The notes: generated by a model from the letters alone, not told the origin. A DNA stretch of 64,000 nt from Flammeovirgaceae bacterium SG7u.111 (GCA_034044135.1 CP139021.1:671635-735634), one strand, 5' to 3'. Positions 35,305-44,962 are shown, counted from the first letter of the stretch. A program made the numbers and translations.

Positions 35305-36633
35305 ATGAAAGTCAAATCTTTTTTAGCCCTAGCAGGAGCTTTATTGTTTTCATTCCACCTCATGGCACAGAGTCCCGATGATGGATGGAACTGGGGATCA
35401 GACCCAGGCACTGCCAAAGAAAAAAATGTATTGTACAACGATGCCATGACAATGGGCGACTTTGAAGGGGCCGTTGCTCCCTTTGAATGGTTGTTGACCA
35501 ATACCCCAGATCTCAATAAAGCGATCTACATCAATGGAGTGAAATTGTACAATGAACTTCTTGATAAAGCAGAAAAAGCGAAAGACGAGGAGAAAGTTAG
35601 AGCTTATCAGGATAAAATTATGTCGCTTTATGAAGACCGTATGAAGTATTATGGTGAAGAGGCTGATATTACTGACAGGATGGGTAGGATTGCCTATTTC
35701 TACTGGAAAGATAGAAAAGACGATGCTGAAAGATGGCCAAGGATGCTTGAGCTTTATAGCAAAGCAGTTGAGCTAAAGGGAAATGATGTGTATCGTAATA
35801 ACTTGATCTTTTTGATGCTTGCGTTGGTGAACAACAAAAAGAACTTGACCGAAACTGAGATTTTGGAGCAATACGATAAAATGAGTGAAATAATTGAGTA
35901 CAACATCAAAAATGACCCTAAGCCTGATGCTTGGAAAAGTACTCAAGATAAAATTGATGGTTTACTTAGCAAGGTTATTACCATCGATTGCGAATTCGTA
36001 AGAACAAACTTTAAAGACAAGGTTGAAAACAACCCAGAAGATATCAAAACGTCTAAAAGGGCTTTCAAATACATGCTTGCTGATGGGTGTACTGACGATC
36101 CCTTGTTTTTGAAAGCAGCAGAAAATATTTTCGATGCTGAGCCAGATGCGGGTATTGCCAACTATTTCTCTAAAAAATACTTGAAAGACAAAGAATACGA
36201 TAAGTCTATCGAGTGGAAGCAAAAAGCATTGGAGCTAGCTGGTGATGATGCAGCTATGAAAGGTGAGATTCAAATGGATATAGCTAAAGTTTACGGTGTT
36301 CAAGGTAGAAAATCACAAGCAAGAGCTGCAGCGTATGAAGCATTGAAAGCTGATCCTAACTTAGCATCAGAAGTTTATTCTTATATAGGTGACTTGTACT
36401 TTACTAGTGGCAATGACTGCAAAGAAATGAACCCTGTAAAAGCTAGAGCGGTTTATTTGGCAGCATACGACATGTACCAAAAAGCTGGTAACAGTAGTAA
36501 AATGGCTCAAGCTCGTGCCCAGTTCCCTTCAATGGGTGAAATCTTTACTGCTACTATGAGCGAAGGTGATGCTATAGAAGTTGGTTGCTGGATTAACACT
36601 ACAACTACTATCAGGAAACGTCCAAAAGAATAG
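35305..36633 (+). CDS. Periplasmic tetratricopeptide-repeat protein
   Basis: A 442-residue protein with a signal peptide (KSFLALAGALLFSFHLMAQ). The rest is helical. TPR-like pairs include WPRMLELYSKAVELKG, KYLKDKEYDKSIEWKQKALEL, and AKVYGVQGRKSQARAAAYEAL. It probably acts as a binding scaffold at the envelope and may work with the barrel encoded 13 bases upstream; that pairing is inferred from position. The C-terminus ends in a basic stretch after IEVGCWINTTTT. A strong terminator follows. Confidence 0.82.
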   Translation: MKVKSFLALAGALLFSFHLMAQSPDDGWNWGSDPGTAKEKNVLYNDAMTMGDFEGAVAPFEWLLTNTPDLNKAIYINGVKLYNELLDKAEKAKDEEKVRAYQDKIMSLYEDRMKYYGEEADITDRMGRIAYFYWKDRKDDAERWPRMLELYSKAVELKGNDVYRNNLIFLMLALVNNKKNLTETEILEQYDKMSEIIEYNIKNDPKPDAWKSTQDKIDGLLSKVITIDCEFVRTNFKDKVENNPEDIKTSKRAFKYMLADGCTDDPLFLKAAENIFDAEPDAGIANYFSKKYLKDKEYDKSIEWKQKALELAGDDAAMKGEIQMDIAKVYGVQGRKSQARAAAYEALKADPNLASEVYSYIGDLYFTSGNDCKEMNPVKARAVYLAAYDMYQKAGNSSKMAQARAQFPSMGEIFTATMSEGDAIEVGCWINTTTTIRKRPKE

Positions 36634-36653
36634 TCCTGATTCTAAATATTTAA

Positions 36654-36695
36654 CAAAGGCGCTTGGTACTACACCAAGCGCCTTTGTTGTTTTTA
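36654..36695 (+). terminator. Intrinsic terminator of the coaX operon
   Basis: CAAAGGCGCTTGGT pairs with its complement around a short loop and is followed by a T-rich stretch. It lies 20 bases past the TPR stop codon. Confidence 0.85.
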
Positions 36696-36902
36696 TAAGA
36701 AGTGCATAAAGTATTTCCAAAAGGATATTGTCGATAGTAAGAATCAAATTTCTTCTTCTAATTTTGCATTCTCCTTGTATTATTTGTCTAAGAACAACAG
36801 ACGAACGGTTTAAAGGAGTCGTATAAATTAAAATAATACGTTGAGGCAGTCTATATATGGATGTTCCCCATAAATTAAAAGATCGAATTTGTGTAGATAG
36901 AA

Positions 36903-37478
36903 ATGAATAAGAGAAAAAGATTGAATTTGAAAAATATAAGTTGGCTTTGCCTCATGGTATTTGCCTTTTTGGTTTCATGTGAAGAAGAATCGGTGGATAA
37001 GCAAGAGATAGTTGAAGAGTTATCAGATAGCCTACCTGTTAGGGTTTTTAACGACGTATCGATGCTCTACAGCCAAAATTCTATGGTAAGGCTCAAACTT
37101 GAGGCTCCTATCCAAAACCAGTACGAAAACCAAGATGAGGATTACCCAGAAGGATTATATCTTGAAATTTATGATTCCCTAGGAGTAAAGACAACCTCGT
37201 TGGTGGCAGATCAAGGGAAGCACGATGTAAAGTCACATAAATTCAGGGTGAAAGGGAATGTGGTTGTGATTAACTTTGTAGAAGGAACCAAACTTGAAAC
37301 AGAGGTGCTGAATTGGGATCAGGCAAGTGAAACCATCTATACGGATACGCTTACACCTGTTGTAATCACTACCCCGAAAGACGTTATAAATGCCAATGGT
37401 CTAACTGCCAACCAAGATTTTTCCGAATATGAAATCACAGGCGGAGTAACTGGTATTTTTACCCTCAAAGACGAATAA
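36903..37478 (+). CDS. lptC: LPS export protein LptC
   Basis: A 191-residue lipoprotein (signal ends AFLVSCEEE). After a short linker a beta-jelly-roll domain begins (VRLKLEAPIQNQYE, YPEGLYLEIYDSLG), characteristic of LptC, which passes lipopolysaccharide from the inner-membrane ABC pump LptBFG to LptA. Here it is lipid-anchored instead of carrying an N-terminal transmembrane helix, common in Bacteroidota. Later motifs (KFRVKGNVVVI, GLTANQDFSEYEITGGVTG) fit. It lies 7 bases upstream of a small membrane-protein gene. Confidence 0.85.
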   Translation: MNKRKRLNLKNISWLCLMVFAFLVSCEEESVDKQEIVEELSDSLPVRVFNDVSMLYSQNSMVRLKLEAPIQNQYENQDEDYPEGLYLEIYDSLGVKTTSLVADQGKHDVKSHKFRVKGNVVVINFVEGTKLETEVLNWDQASETIYTDTLTPVVITTPKDVINANGLTANQDFSEYEITGGVTGIFTLKDE

Positions 37479-37485
37479 GCTCCTA

Positions 37486-37692
37486 ATGAATACACAACTC
37501 TTTTTTTTCTCTATTGCGGTAGTGCTTTTTATCATAGGCGTACACCAAACGTTTTATTATGGTTTGCGGGAAAGCTATTGGGCTTATATGCTTAGTTTAG
37601 GTAGCTTTTTTTACTTTCTCTACAAAAAGGGGCAGGAAAAAGAAAAGGATGAATCAACTTCAAATGCTACCAAAAAGAAGGGTGAAAAATAG
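37486..37692 (+). CDS. Small membrane protein
   Basis: A 68-residue protein with two hydrophobic segments (about residues 4-22 and 28-45). A charged Lys/Glu/Ser tail follows (KKGQEKEKDESTSNATKKK). The gene starts 7 bases after lptC and is probably translated with it. No family name is recognised. Its context suggests an accessory role in the LPS-transport operon, but that is only inference. Confidence 0.65.
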   Translation: MNTQLFFFSIAVVLFIIGVHQTFYYGLRESYWAYMLSLGSFFYFLYKKGQEKEKDESTSNATKKKGEK

Positions 37693-37749
37693 CTTTTGGT
37701 TATGTCATTGCCTCTAATGATTTTTTTCTTGCGGCAATAGCCTAAAGCT
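37691..37749 (+). repeat. Bulged palindrome in the small-protein to msbA spacer
   Basis: AGCTTT at 37691-37696 pairs with AAAGCT at 37744-37749, and ATTGCC (37707-37712) with GGCAAT (37733-37738). The loop contains a seven-T run. It may be a leader hairpin for the msbA-like gene. Confidence 0.45.
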
Positions 37750-37827
37750 GAATTTGCTAACTTCACACCAAATTATGACTTGTGGCTTTATTTTCAACTA
37801 CTTCTGCCACACATCAAAAGAAATTTT

Positions 37828-39657
37828 ATGAAAACCTATCTCAGGATATTTTCCTTTGCCAAGCCTGTAGCGAAATACGCTATACCTTATTTTCTGTTTT
37901 CCATTATAGCCACAGTTTTCAGTGTATTGAATTTTACACTGTTGAAACCGCTATTTGATATGATCATTGGGAAAGTAGATGTAGCAGTATTGGAAAAGCC
38001 AGCTTTTTCATTGAGCATTGATTACTTTATTGATCTTTTTAATTTTTACCTGGGCAACATTGTGGTCGAGAATGGGCCCCTCGATGCATTGAAATTTGTA
38101 TGCTTGGTGATGATCGTTTCAGTACTGCTTTCCAATGTGTTCAACTATATTTCCATAAGGATACTGGAAGATTTGAGGGTCAATACCATCCAAAATATTC
38201 GGAATGAGATTTACTTTAAACTCGCAAACCTAAATATTGGCTTTTTTTCCAAAAATAAGCGTGGGGATATCGTATCGAGGGTTTCTACAGACGCTTACGA
38301 AGTAGAATCATCCATAGCCGATAGTTTTAAGGCGATTTTGAAAGAACCCATGGCAGCCTCAACTTTTTTTATAGCCATGTTGATTATTTCGGTTAAGCTT
38401 ACCCTGTTTACTTTCTTGGTGATCCCTATTGCAGGGGGAGTTATAGCCTACATCATCAAACTCCTGAAAAAAGATGCGGAAAATAGTCAGGAAAGTTTAG
38501 GGAGGCTTATTAGCATTATCGATGAAACATTGGATGGTGTTCGCATAATCAAAGCTTTCAATGCGATTGATTATGTGCAGAATAAATTTTTAAAAGAAAA
38601 TGAGTATTACTCGAATAAGACGCGCGCACTTGCTTACAAAAGGGAGTTGACCTCTCCAATTTCCGAGTTTTTCGGAGTTATTACCGTTGCTAGTATTGCC
38701 TTTTATGCAGGTAGCTTAATTATCAGCAACGAATCGGGGTTGGATGCCAGCCAGTTCCTTGTGTATATCGCATTGTTTTCACAAGTACTCAGGCCCATTA
38801 AATCGATGACTTCGGCTATAAGCAGAATCCAGCGAGGCTTGGTGGCAGCAAGAAGAACTTTTGAGCTATTAGATGCTGAAAATGAGATTGTAGATAACCC
38901 AAATGCGAAAACAATCCAGTCTTTTGATACGTCGATTAAGTTTGAAAAAGTTGGCTTTGCCTACGAAACTGCTAAGGTGCTGGATGGAATTGACTTTACC
39001 TTAGAAAAAGGAAAAACGATTGCGTTGGTAGGTCAGTCGGGAGGAGGAAAATCAACCATTGCCGACCTTATTCCACGATTTTATGATATTCAGGAAGGAA
39101 AAATATTGATTGATGGGAAAGATATTCGAGATATCAGCTTGGATTCATTGCGTGAGCAAATGGGAGTAGTTACCCAAGAATCGGTGCTGTTTAACGATAC
39201 TATTTTCAATAATATCGCTTTTGCTGCGCCAGATGCAAGTCTTGAAGATGTTATCCAGGCAGCAAAGGTAGCCAATGCCCATGAGTTCATTATGCAGATG
39301 GAAAATGGCTATGATACAATGGTAGGTGACCGAGGTATGAAGCTTTCGGGTGGGCAACGCCAACGAATAAGCATAGCAAGGGCTATTTTTAAAAATCCTC
39401 CTATCCTCATTCTCGATGAGGCTACTTCTGCCCTCGATACCGAATCTGAAAAATTGGTGCAAAGTGCCCTCGAAAACCTGATGAAAAGCCGAACCTCATT
39501 GGTGATAGCCCATAGGCTCAGTACCATCCAAAATGCCGATGAGATTTTGGTGTTAGATGGTGGGAAAATCATTGAGCGAGGGCTACATTCGGAGCTGATC
39601 TTGAAAGACAATGGTACGTACAAGAAGCTCACAGAACTTCAGTCGGTGGACAAGTAA
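37828..39657 (+). CDS. MsbA-like lipid/multidrug ABC exporter
   Basis: A protein of about 609 residues. Six membrane helices (residues 1 to about 315) are fused to an ATPase: Walker A GQSGGGKST near 402, signature LSGGQRQR near 505, Walker B ILILDEATSALD near 527, and the H-loop in IAHRLST near 560. This is the homodimeric half-transporter layout of MsbA, which flips lipid A across the inner membrane. The position after lptC supports that role, but multidrug relatives look alike. The ATG at 37828 (MKTYLRIFSFAKP) is preferred over the TTG at 37780. Confidence 0.88.
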   Translation: MKTYLRIFSFAKPVAKYAIPYFLFSIIATVFSVLNFTLLKPLFDMIIGKVDVAVLEKPAFSLSIDYFIDLFNFYLGNIVVENGPLDALKFVCLVMIVSVLLSNVFNYISIRILEDLRVNTIQNIRNEIYFKLANLNIGFFSKNKRGDIVSRVSTDAYEVESSIADSFKAILKEPMAASTFFIAMLIISVKLTLFTFLVIPIAGGVIAYIIKLLKKDAENSQESLGRLISIIDETLDGVRIIKAFNAIDYVQNKFLKENEYYSNKTRALAYKRELTSPISEFFGVITVASIAFYAGSLIISNESGLDASQFLVYIALFSQVLRPIKSMTSAISRIQRGLVAARRTFELLDAENEIVDNPNAKTIQSFDTSIKFEKVGFAYETAKVLDGIDFTLEKGKTIALVGQSGGGKSTIADLIPRFYDIQEGKILIDGKDIRDISLDSLREQMGVVTQESVLFNDTIFNNIAFAAPDASLEDVIQAAKVANAHEFIMQMENGYDTMVGDRGMKLSGGQRQRISIARAIFKNPPILILDEATSALDTESEKLVQSALENLMKSRTSLVIAHRLSTIQNADEILVLDGGKIIERGLHSELILKDNGTYKKLTELQSVDK

Positions 39658-39668
39658 ATAAGAGCTTT

Positions 39669-40655
39669 CTACTTTTCTTTCAAGTCTTTGAAAATGGCTT
39701 TGCCCAGATGATAACCTAGGTTTACGGGAACAGCGTTGCCAATCATTTTGTACCCTGCTGCAAGTTTTTTGTAGTGAAAAATAAAGTCATCGGGGAAAGT
39801 TTGGATACGTGCGCATTCTCTCACGCTTAGGCGGCGGTAAAGGTGCTCAGCTCCTTCTTTAAACTTTTGTTTGTCCTTTTCCACCTTCACCATTTTAGGG
39901 GCTTGGGGGTGCAAAGGAGCATGCCTTCCGCCTGCTTGAATAGTGAAGGAAGGCTCATCCCAACTTCTCACCCTGTTTCTTGATAAAAAGATGGAGGAGA
40001 ACCCTCCAGTCATGTACTCGTGGTTTGGGACTTGGCAGCTTGCCTCGTTAGTGTAGTTTTTTTCTAATGCAGGGACAACATTTTCTTGTAGGTCGGCAAT
40101 CGCATCGCCAAGTTTTGGTTGTTTGGAAAGTGGAGGAGGGAAGTTGAATTCTATGCCCAAATCGGCTCTGTATCCCACAAAAATCACTCTTTTTCGTTCT
40201 TGGGGCACGTCATAATCTTTGGCATTGAGCAATTGGAAAGAAAGTGTATACCCAGCTTCTTTAAACATGTTTTTGATGTTTTCCAAGGCTGTATTGTGCC
40301 TTCCTGCCAGCATTCCTGAAACGTTTTCTGCCAAAAAAAACTTAGGTTGCTTGTCTTGAAGTATTCGGATAAACTCGAAAAACAGCTGACCTCGCTTGTC
40401 GGAAATTCCCCGGAGAGCGCCTGCTTCGCTCCAGCTTTGGCAAGGAGGTCCGCCGATTATCCCGTCGCATTCAGGTACTTCTTCTGAGGTTATTTGCGTA
40501 ATGCTCCTCCTGTCCAATTGAGTGTGAGGATGGTTCTTTGCATACGTTTCCCAAATTTCTTTGTCGTATTCATTTGCCCACACTACATCAAACCCAGCTT
40601 TGGTAAACCCTAAATCCAACCCGCCTGCACCCGCAAAAAAAGAAACTACCTTCAT
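39669..40655 (-). CDS. DNA (cytosine-5) methyltransferase
   Basis: A 328-residue C5 methyltransferase. Motif I is [12 protein letters not shown]. Catalytic Cys72 is in GGPPCQSWS, and motif VI is [20 protein letters not shown] is motif VIII, followed by a target-recognition region of roughly 70 residues. [13 protein letters not shown] is motif IX, and GNAVPVNLG motif X. It transfers methyl from AdoMet to cytosine in a specific sequence, which cannot be read here. The ATG at 40655 is chosen over the TTG two codons upstream. It is divergent from a protein with phospholipase-D-type motifs, a possible endonuclease. Confidence 0.94.
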   Translation of the reverse strand: MKVVSFFAGAGGLDLGFTKAGFDVVWANEYDKEIWETYAKNHPHTQLDRRSITQITSEEVPECDGIIGGPPCQSWSEAGALRGISDKRGQLFFEFIRILQDKQPKFFLAENVSGMLAGRHNTALENIKNMFKEAGYTLSFQLLNAKDYDVPQERKRVIFVGYRADLGIEFNFPPPLSKQPKLGDAIADLQENVVPALEKNYTNEASCQVPNHEYMTGGFSSIFLSRNRVRSWDEPSFTIQAGGRHAPLHPQAPKMVKVEKDKQKFKEGAEHLYRRLSVRECARIQTFPDDFIFHYKKLAAGYKMIGNAVPVNLGYHLGKAIFKDLKEK

Positions 40656-40807
40656 ATCCAACTTTTTTGGGCAAAAATAAAATACTAAAGCTCATTTTGG
40701 AAATAAAAATAAGAGCAAGCCTAAATGATGCAAGGTGCTTCCGGCTTTACTGATGCAACAAGTGCTTATAGTAGTCGTTGCTATAGTGTGTTATCAAATA
40801 AAGGTTT

Positions 40808-42124
40808 ATGCCATTTCAAGCTTATTTTGATGGTCCAGATAAATACGATGAACAGTTCGTGTTTTACAAAGAAGGAGGCTCTCCGCACTTGCTCCAAAAG
40901 CTTCTTCAATTGCTAGAAGTAAATAAAAATGAGCTTTTGGAGGTCAACTTGTGTTGGTATTTGTTCAATAACCAAGTTCTTCATTCGTACCTCAAAAAAC
41001 TAGCTTCAGAAGGTGTGAAAGTAAATGTGATCACCATTCCACTAGAAGGCTATGATGCGGGCAAGCCTCAAAAATTAACAGCTTTGCATTCAGGAAAAAA
41101 ATCTGCTGAAGCGTATGCTAAATATGATTTGGCCAAAGAGATCTTTAAAGAGTATTACCATTCTGAATACGCCTCAAATTATCGAATTTACTTTTTCCCC
41201 CACATGTACGTCAGAAGTGAGCGGGTCAAAAAGTTTTCCAGAGGCGCATTCCCTTATTCTTTACATACAAAGGCCGCTTTTATCAAGAAGAAAAATGGAA
41301 GCTTGTTAGCGCTAAGTTCTTCCAATTTGGCTGTGAGGGATTTGGTGAAGTACGAGTCTTTGGTAGTATTGGAAAATGAGCAGCGGTACGTGGAAAGTTT
41401 TGAGCGGTTTTTTGACGACCTAAAAAATAATAGCATAGATATTAAAAACTATAAACAGGAAGGAGTGAGTGCTTCTCACAGTTTTAGGTTTTTGCCACCT
41501 AAGAGCAACTATCTTGCCCATTTTTCATCGCCATTTTACAGAAATTCTGCGATACAAATGGAGCAGGAGTTGCTTTCTGTTTTGTCGAGAGCAAAGAGAA
41601 GGATCATCGTGTGTGCCCAGCATTTGGCTGCCTTTAATTTCCGAGACCATAAACATGGAAAGTTGCGAGGGGGAATATTGGGGGCAGCTATTCAGATGGC
41701 TAAAAAAGGAGTGGAAGTTACCTGCCTTTCTCAAACATTTGCCTCGGAAAATGAAGTTGACTCAGTGGGAAAGAAGCTTGGGGAATACCGTAAGCCAGCG
41801 AATACAAGTCATTTCAAAGCTTTCTTTTCCGAATTAGCTTTTTCTCCTAATACAGCTTATTATGTGAATAAGTATTGGCATTCAAAATTTATTATAGTCG
41901 ATAACTTATTAGTGTTTTGTAGTTACAATTTTACTCCTACCCAGTTCATTTTTTTGGAGAAGGTGAAGATTAACAGTTTTAAAGAAATGCCTAATTGTAG
42001 GTATAAAGGAACGCATTGTGAAGTGTCGGCTCATGTACTGATCGACGATGTGTCCATAGTGAAGCAGTTCATCAATAATCTTGCTTCTGTTTTGAAAAGC
42101 AAGGAAACGTTGAAGGTATTGTAA
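40808..42124 (+). CDS. Phospholipase-D-like domain protein, possible endonuclease
   Basis: A 438-residue protein with two HKD-like motifs. The first, HTK at residues 153-155 with SSSN at 170-173, lacks the usual Asp. The second, HSK at 358-360, Asp365 and SYN at 372-374, is complete. Such motifs occur in lipases, nucleases and type II restriction enzymes of the BfiI/NgoFVII group. There is no signal peptide, so it is cytoplasmic, which favours a nucleic-acid role. It starts 152 bases from the divergent C5 methyltransferase, an arrangement common for restriction-modification pairs. The endonuclease call is inference. Confidence 0.7.
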   Translation: MPFQAYFDGPDKYDEQFVFYKEGGSPHLLQKLLQLLEVNKNELLEVNLCWYLFNNQVLHSYLKKLASEGVKVNVITIPLEGYDAGKPQKLTALHSGKKSAEAYAKYDLAKEIFKEYYHSEYASNYRIYFFPHMYVRSERVKKFSRGAFPYSLHTKAAFIKKKNGSLLALSSSNLAVRDLVKYESLVVLENEQRYVESFERFFDDLKNNSIDIKNYKQEGVSASHSFRFLPPKSNYLAHFSSPFYRNSAIQMEQELLSVLSRAKRRIIVCAQHLAAFNFRDHKHGKLRGGILGAAIQMAKKGVEVTCLSQTFASENEVDSVGKKLGEYRKPANTSHFKAFFSELAFSPNTAYYVNKYWHSKFIIVDNLLVFCSYNFTPTQFIFLEKVKINSFKEMPNCRYKGTHCEVSAHVLIDDVSIVKQFINNLASVLKSKETLKVL

Positions 42125-42130
42125 ATATAA

Positions 42131-42156
42131 AAGCCACCAGTATTCTGATGGCTTCC
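42131..42156. terminator. Weak hairpin after the PLD-like gene
   Basis: AAGCCACCAG pairs with CTGATGGCTT across a 4-base loop with one mismatch. No clear T-run follows, so confidence is low. Confidence 0.35.
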
Positions 42157-42182
42157 AAAATGCAATTGGAATTTGAGAAAGA

Positions 42183-42722
42183 CTATTGTTCTAAAACTCC
42201 CTTCAAGTTTGTTAATCCTTTTTCCAAGTCGTTGCCAATCATTTCTTCCATGTTCATCAGCGGAATCATGAGGTTCATAGGGTAGTCCATATGGCCGTGA
42301 AATCCCCATTTTACTTTAGTTTCGGTAGGGGAAACCGCCTCGGTGATCATATAAGCGGGCTCGGTCGCTTCAAAAGGCTCGAAGAACCGTAGCTCAAAAT
42401 CGATTCTCTCTCCCTCGGTGATTTTGATAATTTCTTGTTCACCTCTGCCAACTTCGGGATGGTCACTATCCCAAGTTGCTACAAAACCAACTGTACCGTC
42501 CGTGCCTTTAAATTCCTTTTTCATGTCGGGATCCATTAGTTGCCAAGTACTGTATTTGTCTTGATTTTTCAAGTATTTTACGTAGTCAAAAACTTCGGCT
42601 TTGGGTAAGTTAACAGTAACCTCCCGCTCCACTGAATAATCTTTTTTTACAACGGCAGCAGCAATGAGAACTAGTGCAACAACACCGAAAATCACAAATA
42701 GTAATCCTTTTAGAATTTTCAT
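42183..42722 (-). CDS. SRPBCC (polyketide-cyclase-like) membrane-anchored protein
   Basis: A 179-residue protein. A single N-terminal helix (residues 4-25, GLLFVIFGVVALVLIAAAV) anchors a START-like SRPBCC domain with VNLPKAEVFDYVKYLKNQDKY at the start. Later it has the typical TKVKWGFHGHMDYPMN segment and a closing helix DLEKGLTNLKGVLEQ. Such domains bind hydrophobic ligands in a deep pocket; the ligand here is unknown. It stands alone on the minus strand and converges on the PLD-like gene. Confidence 0.82.
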   Translation of the reverse strand: MKILKGLLFVIFGVVALVLIAAAVVKKDYSVEREVTVNLPKAEVFDYVKYLKNQDKYSTWQLMDPDMKKEFKGTDGTVGFVATWDSDHPEVGRGEQEIIKITEGERIDFELRFFEPFEATEPAYMITEAVSPTETKVKWGFHGHMDYPMNLMIPLMNMEEMIGNDLEKGLTNLKGVLEQ

Positions 42723-43060
42723 TCACAAAAGTTTTTAGGTTAAAGAAGTGTCAGTAGTATGCCTCGTAATCAGTAGGAATGGTGTCCCAATTATAATTGA
42801 TTTTCTTATGCAAGGCAATTCTTTTTAGCTCAATGATTTAAATGATAATGTGGGTAACTCTATTTGTTGATTAATACACTCATAAATGAAAATGAATAAG
42901 TGGCTTAAGATTGTGAGAATTTCCTGAGTTGTTCATTTTGAGTTTTTTTCTACTTTAGACAACTTTTATTTGTGAAGCGGTAAATTTCTTCAAACCGTGA
43001 CTCTTTTTAGTATGAGCTTTTTGCATAAGGCAGATTTTTATCACAAATAACCCACAAAAA
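42723..43060. other. Spacer between divergent genes
   Basis: An AT-rich gap between the SRPBCC and GH5 starts. I see no coding frame. It presumably holds both promoters; a TATTTG at 42968 is the nearest thing to a -7 box for GH5, but it has one mismatch. Confidence 0.35.
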
Positions 43061-44161
43061 ATGAAAAGACGAGATTTTATTAAAATATCTGGTGCTGCTT
43101 CAGCTATAGTAGCCTCAGGAATTCCCCTTTATTCTCAACCTTCGCTTCAGTCCATCACAGCCTCAAATATTCCTAGATGGAGAGGGTTTAACCTTTTGGA
43201 AATGTTTACCGAACATGGCAACTCCCCTTTTAGAGAAGAGGATTTTGAGATAATGGTAGATTTAGGTTTTGATTTTGCCCGTATCCCCATGACGTATTGG
43301 AACTGGAGCAAGCCAGACAATTGGATGGAAATAGATGAAGATGAGTTGAAGAGGATAGATGATGTGGTAGAGCTTGGAAAACAATATAATGTGCATATCA
43401 ACTTGAATTTGCACAGGTTGCCTGGCTACTGTGTAAATCGTGCTGATATGGAGCCGCATCTTTTGTTTGGAGAGGACAAAAGTGGGAGGCAAAAAGCCTT
43501 AGAAGCTGCGAAATATCATTGGAGGATGTTAGCCAGGCGATATAAGGGGATTCCTAATAGAGAACTGAGTTTCGATCTGTTAAATGAACCTCCTTTTTCA
43601 GATTCGGAGGCGATATATGTTGAAGTTGCTAAAGCGTTGGTTGCTGTAATTAGGGAAGAAGATCCAGAAAGATTGATAGTGGCAGATGGGTTAGATTTGG
43701 GGCAAACACCTGTGATGGGCTTGGCAGATGTTGGATTGGTGCAAAGTACACGGGGGTATTTGCCAAAGGCAGTGAGTCATTATACAGCTACGTGGGTACC
43801 CGAAAATGAATTTGAGACAAAGGAAATACCTATCTGGCCTTTGCTTGATGACAAGGGAAATACTTGGGATAAGGAGAAATTGAGGGGTGAGTTCATCGAA
43901 AAATGGAAGCCTTTGACCGAAAAAGGAGTGAAGGTACATGTGGGCGAATGGGGAGTTTATAAAAACACACCGCATGATGTAACCCTTGCTTGGATGGAAG
44001 ACGTACTTTCCCTCTGGAAGGAGGCAGACTGGGGGCAGGCGCTTTGGAATTTACGGGGTGATTTTGGAATTCTAGACTCTGGAAGAAAAGATGTGGTCTA
44101 TGAAAATTATAAAGGGCATAAGTTAGATAGGAAAATGTTAGAGCTTTTGAGGAAGTATTAA
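43061..44161 (+). CDS. Glycoside hydrolase family 5, Tat-exported
   Basis: A 366-residue protein with a twin-arginine-type start (MKRRDFIKISGAASAIVASG), so probably folded before export. A TIM barrel follows. The family-5 markers are HINLNLHRLPGY, acid/base Glu176 in FDLLNEPPF, and nucleophile Glu296 in VHVGEWGVYKN. GH5 enzymes hydrolyse beta-1,4-glucans, mannans and related polymers; the subfamily cannot be named here. It converges on the DUF1080 lipoprotein gene across a shared terminator. A role in polysaccharide use is inferred. Confidence 0.88.
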   Translation: MKRRDFIKISGAASAIVASGIPLYSQPSLQSITASNIPRWRGFNLLEMFTEHGNSPFREEDFEIMVDLGFDFARIPMTYWNWSKPDNWMEIDEDELKRIDDVVELGKQYNVHINLNLHRLPGYCVNRADMEPHLLFGEDKSGRQKALEAAKYHWRMLARRYKGIPNRELSFDLLNEPPFSDSEAIYVEVAKALVAVIREEDPERLIVADGLDLGQTPVMGLADVGLVQSTRGYLPKAVSHYTATWVPENEFETKEIPIWPLLDDKGNTWDKEKLRGEFIEKWKPLTEKGVKVHVGEWGVYKNTPHDVTLAWMEDVLSLWKEADWGQALWNLRGDFGILDSGRKDVVYENYKGHKLDRKMLELLRKY

Positions 44162-44178
44162 GCTTGAACCAATTTATA

Positions 44179-44217
44179 GAAAAAGCCTATTCTAGTTAGC
44201 TAGAATGGGCTTTTTCA
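44179..44217. terminator. Bidirectional terminator between GH5 and DUF1080 genes
   Basis: AAAAAGCC, then ATTCTAG, pair with CTAGAAT and GGCTTTTT around TTAG. A/T runs on both sides suit both converging genes. Confidence 0.8.
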
Positions 44218-44236
44218 TTTTCTGTCTTCGGGAGCT

Positions 44237-44962
44237 TTATAATTCTCTGATTCTGATATTTCTGAACCAAACTGGGTCTCCGTGATCTTGGAGGGCAATG
44301 TGTCCAACAGCATTTTGCCCATATTGAGGCCATTGAGTGAATTTACTGTTTTGGTATTGCTCTTCCCATTCAGGGCTACCAAATTCGTAATCAACTACCA
44401 TTGTTCCGTTGAGCCAGTGTTCCACTTTTCCATTGTTTATCACTAGTCGCACTTTGTTCCATTCACCCACTGGTTTTACGGTCTCTTCAGAGCACGATTT
44501 CATATCGTAGTTATCTCCGGCACGGTGTGTCTTTATTTTTCCATCTGCATGACCTTCGTTGTCAAGTACTTGCATTTCGGGTCCAGAGTGGTAAGTTGCA
44601 CCAAGCGTATCGTGTTCCACTACTCGGTACATAATGCCACTGTTGCCATTCTCAGATATTTTCCATTCCAGTTCAAGTTCAAAGTTTTCAAACTTTTGTT
44701 TGGTAATAATGTCACCTGCACCTTTGCCTGTGAGTGAGATTACACCATCTTCTTCTTCCCAAATAGGAGAAACATCCTCTTTTTTGAAGTTTCGCCACTT
44801 GCTTAAGGGGAGGGGAATCCATTCAGCTTCTGGCTCTGCTTCTTCTGTTGCAACTACTTCTTCTTCGGAATGCTCTTCTGTTTGTGTAGGTTTTGAGCAT
44901 GAGGCAGCAAAGAGTGCAAATAATGCGATAGTAATGCTGATTTTAACTTGTTTTTTTTTCAT
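44237..44962 (-). CDS. DUF1080 (3-keto-disaccharide hydrolase-like) lipoprotein
   Basis: A 241-residue lipoprotein (LFALFAASCSKP) with an acidic linker (residues 25-50). A concanavalin-like jelly-roll follows: ENFELELEWKISENGNSGIMY, the SGPEMQVLDNEGH segment, and the closing GHIALQDHGDPVWFRNIRIREL. These match DUF1080/PF06439, whose members include 3-keto-glycoside hydrolases. The substrate is inferred only. It faces the GH5 gene and may join it in glycan use. Confidence 0.87.
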   Translation of the reverse strand: MKKKQVKISITIALFALFAASCSKPTQTEEHSEEEVVATEEAEPEAEWIPLPLSKWRNFKKEDVSPIWEEEDGVISLTGKGAGDIITKQKFENFELELEWKISENGNSGIMYRVVEHDTLGATYHSGPEMQVLDNEGHADGKIKTHRAGDNYDMKSCSEETVKPVGEWNKVRLVINNGKVEHWLNGTMVVDYEFGSPEWEEQYQNSKFTQWPQYGQNAVGHIALQDHGDPVWFRNIRIREL

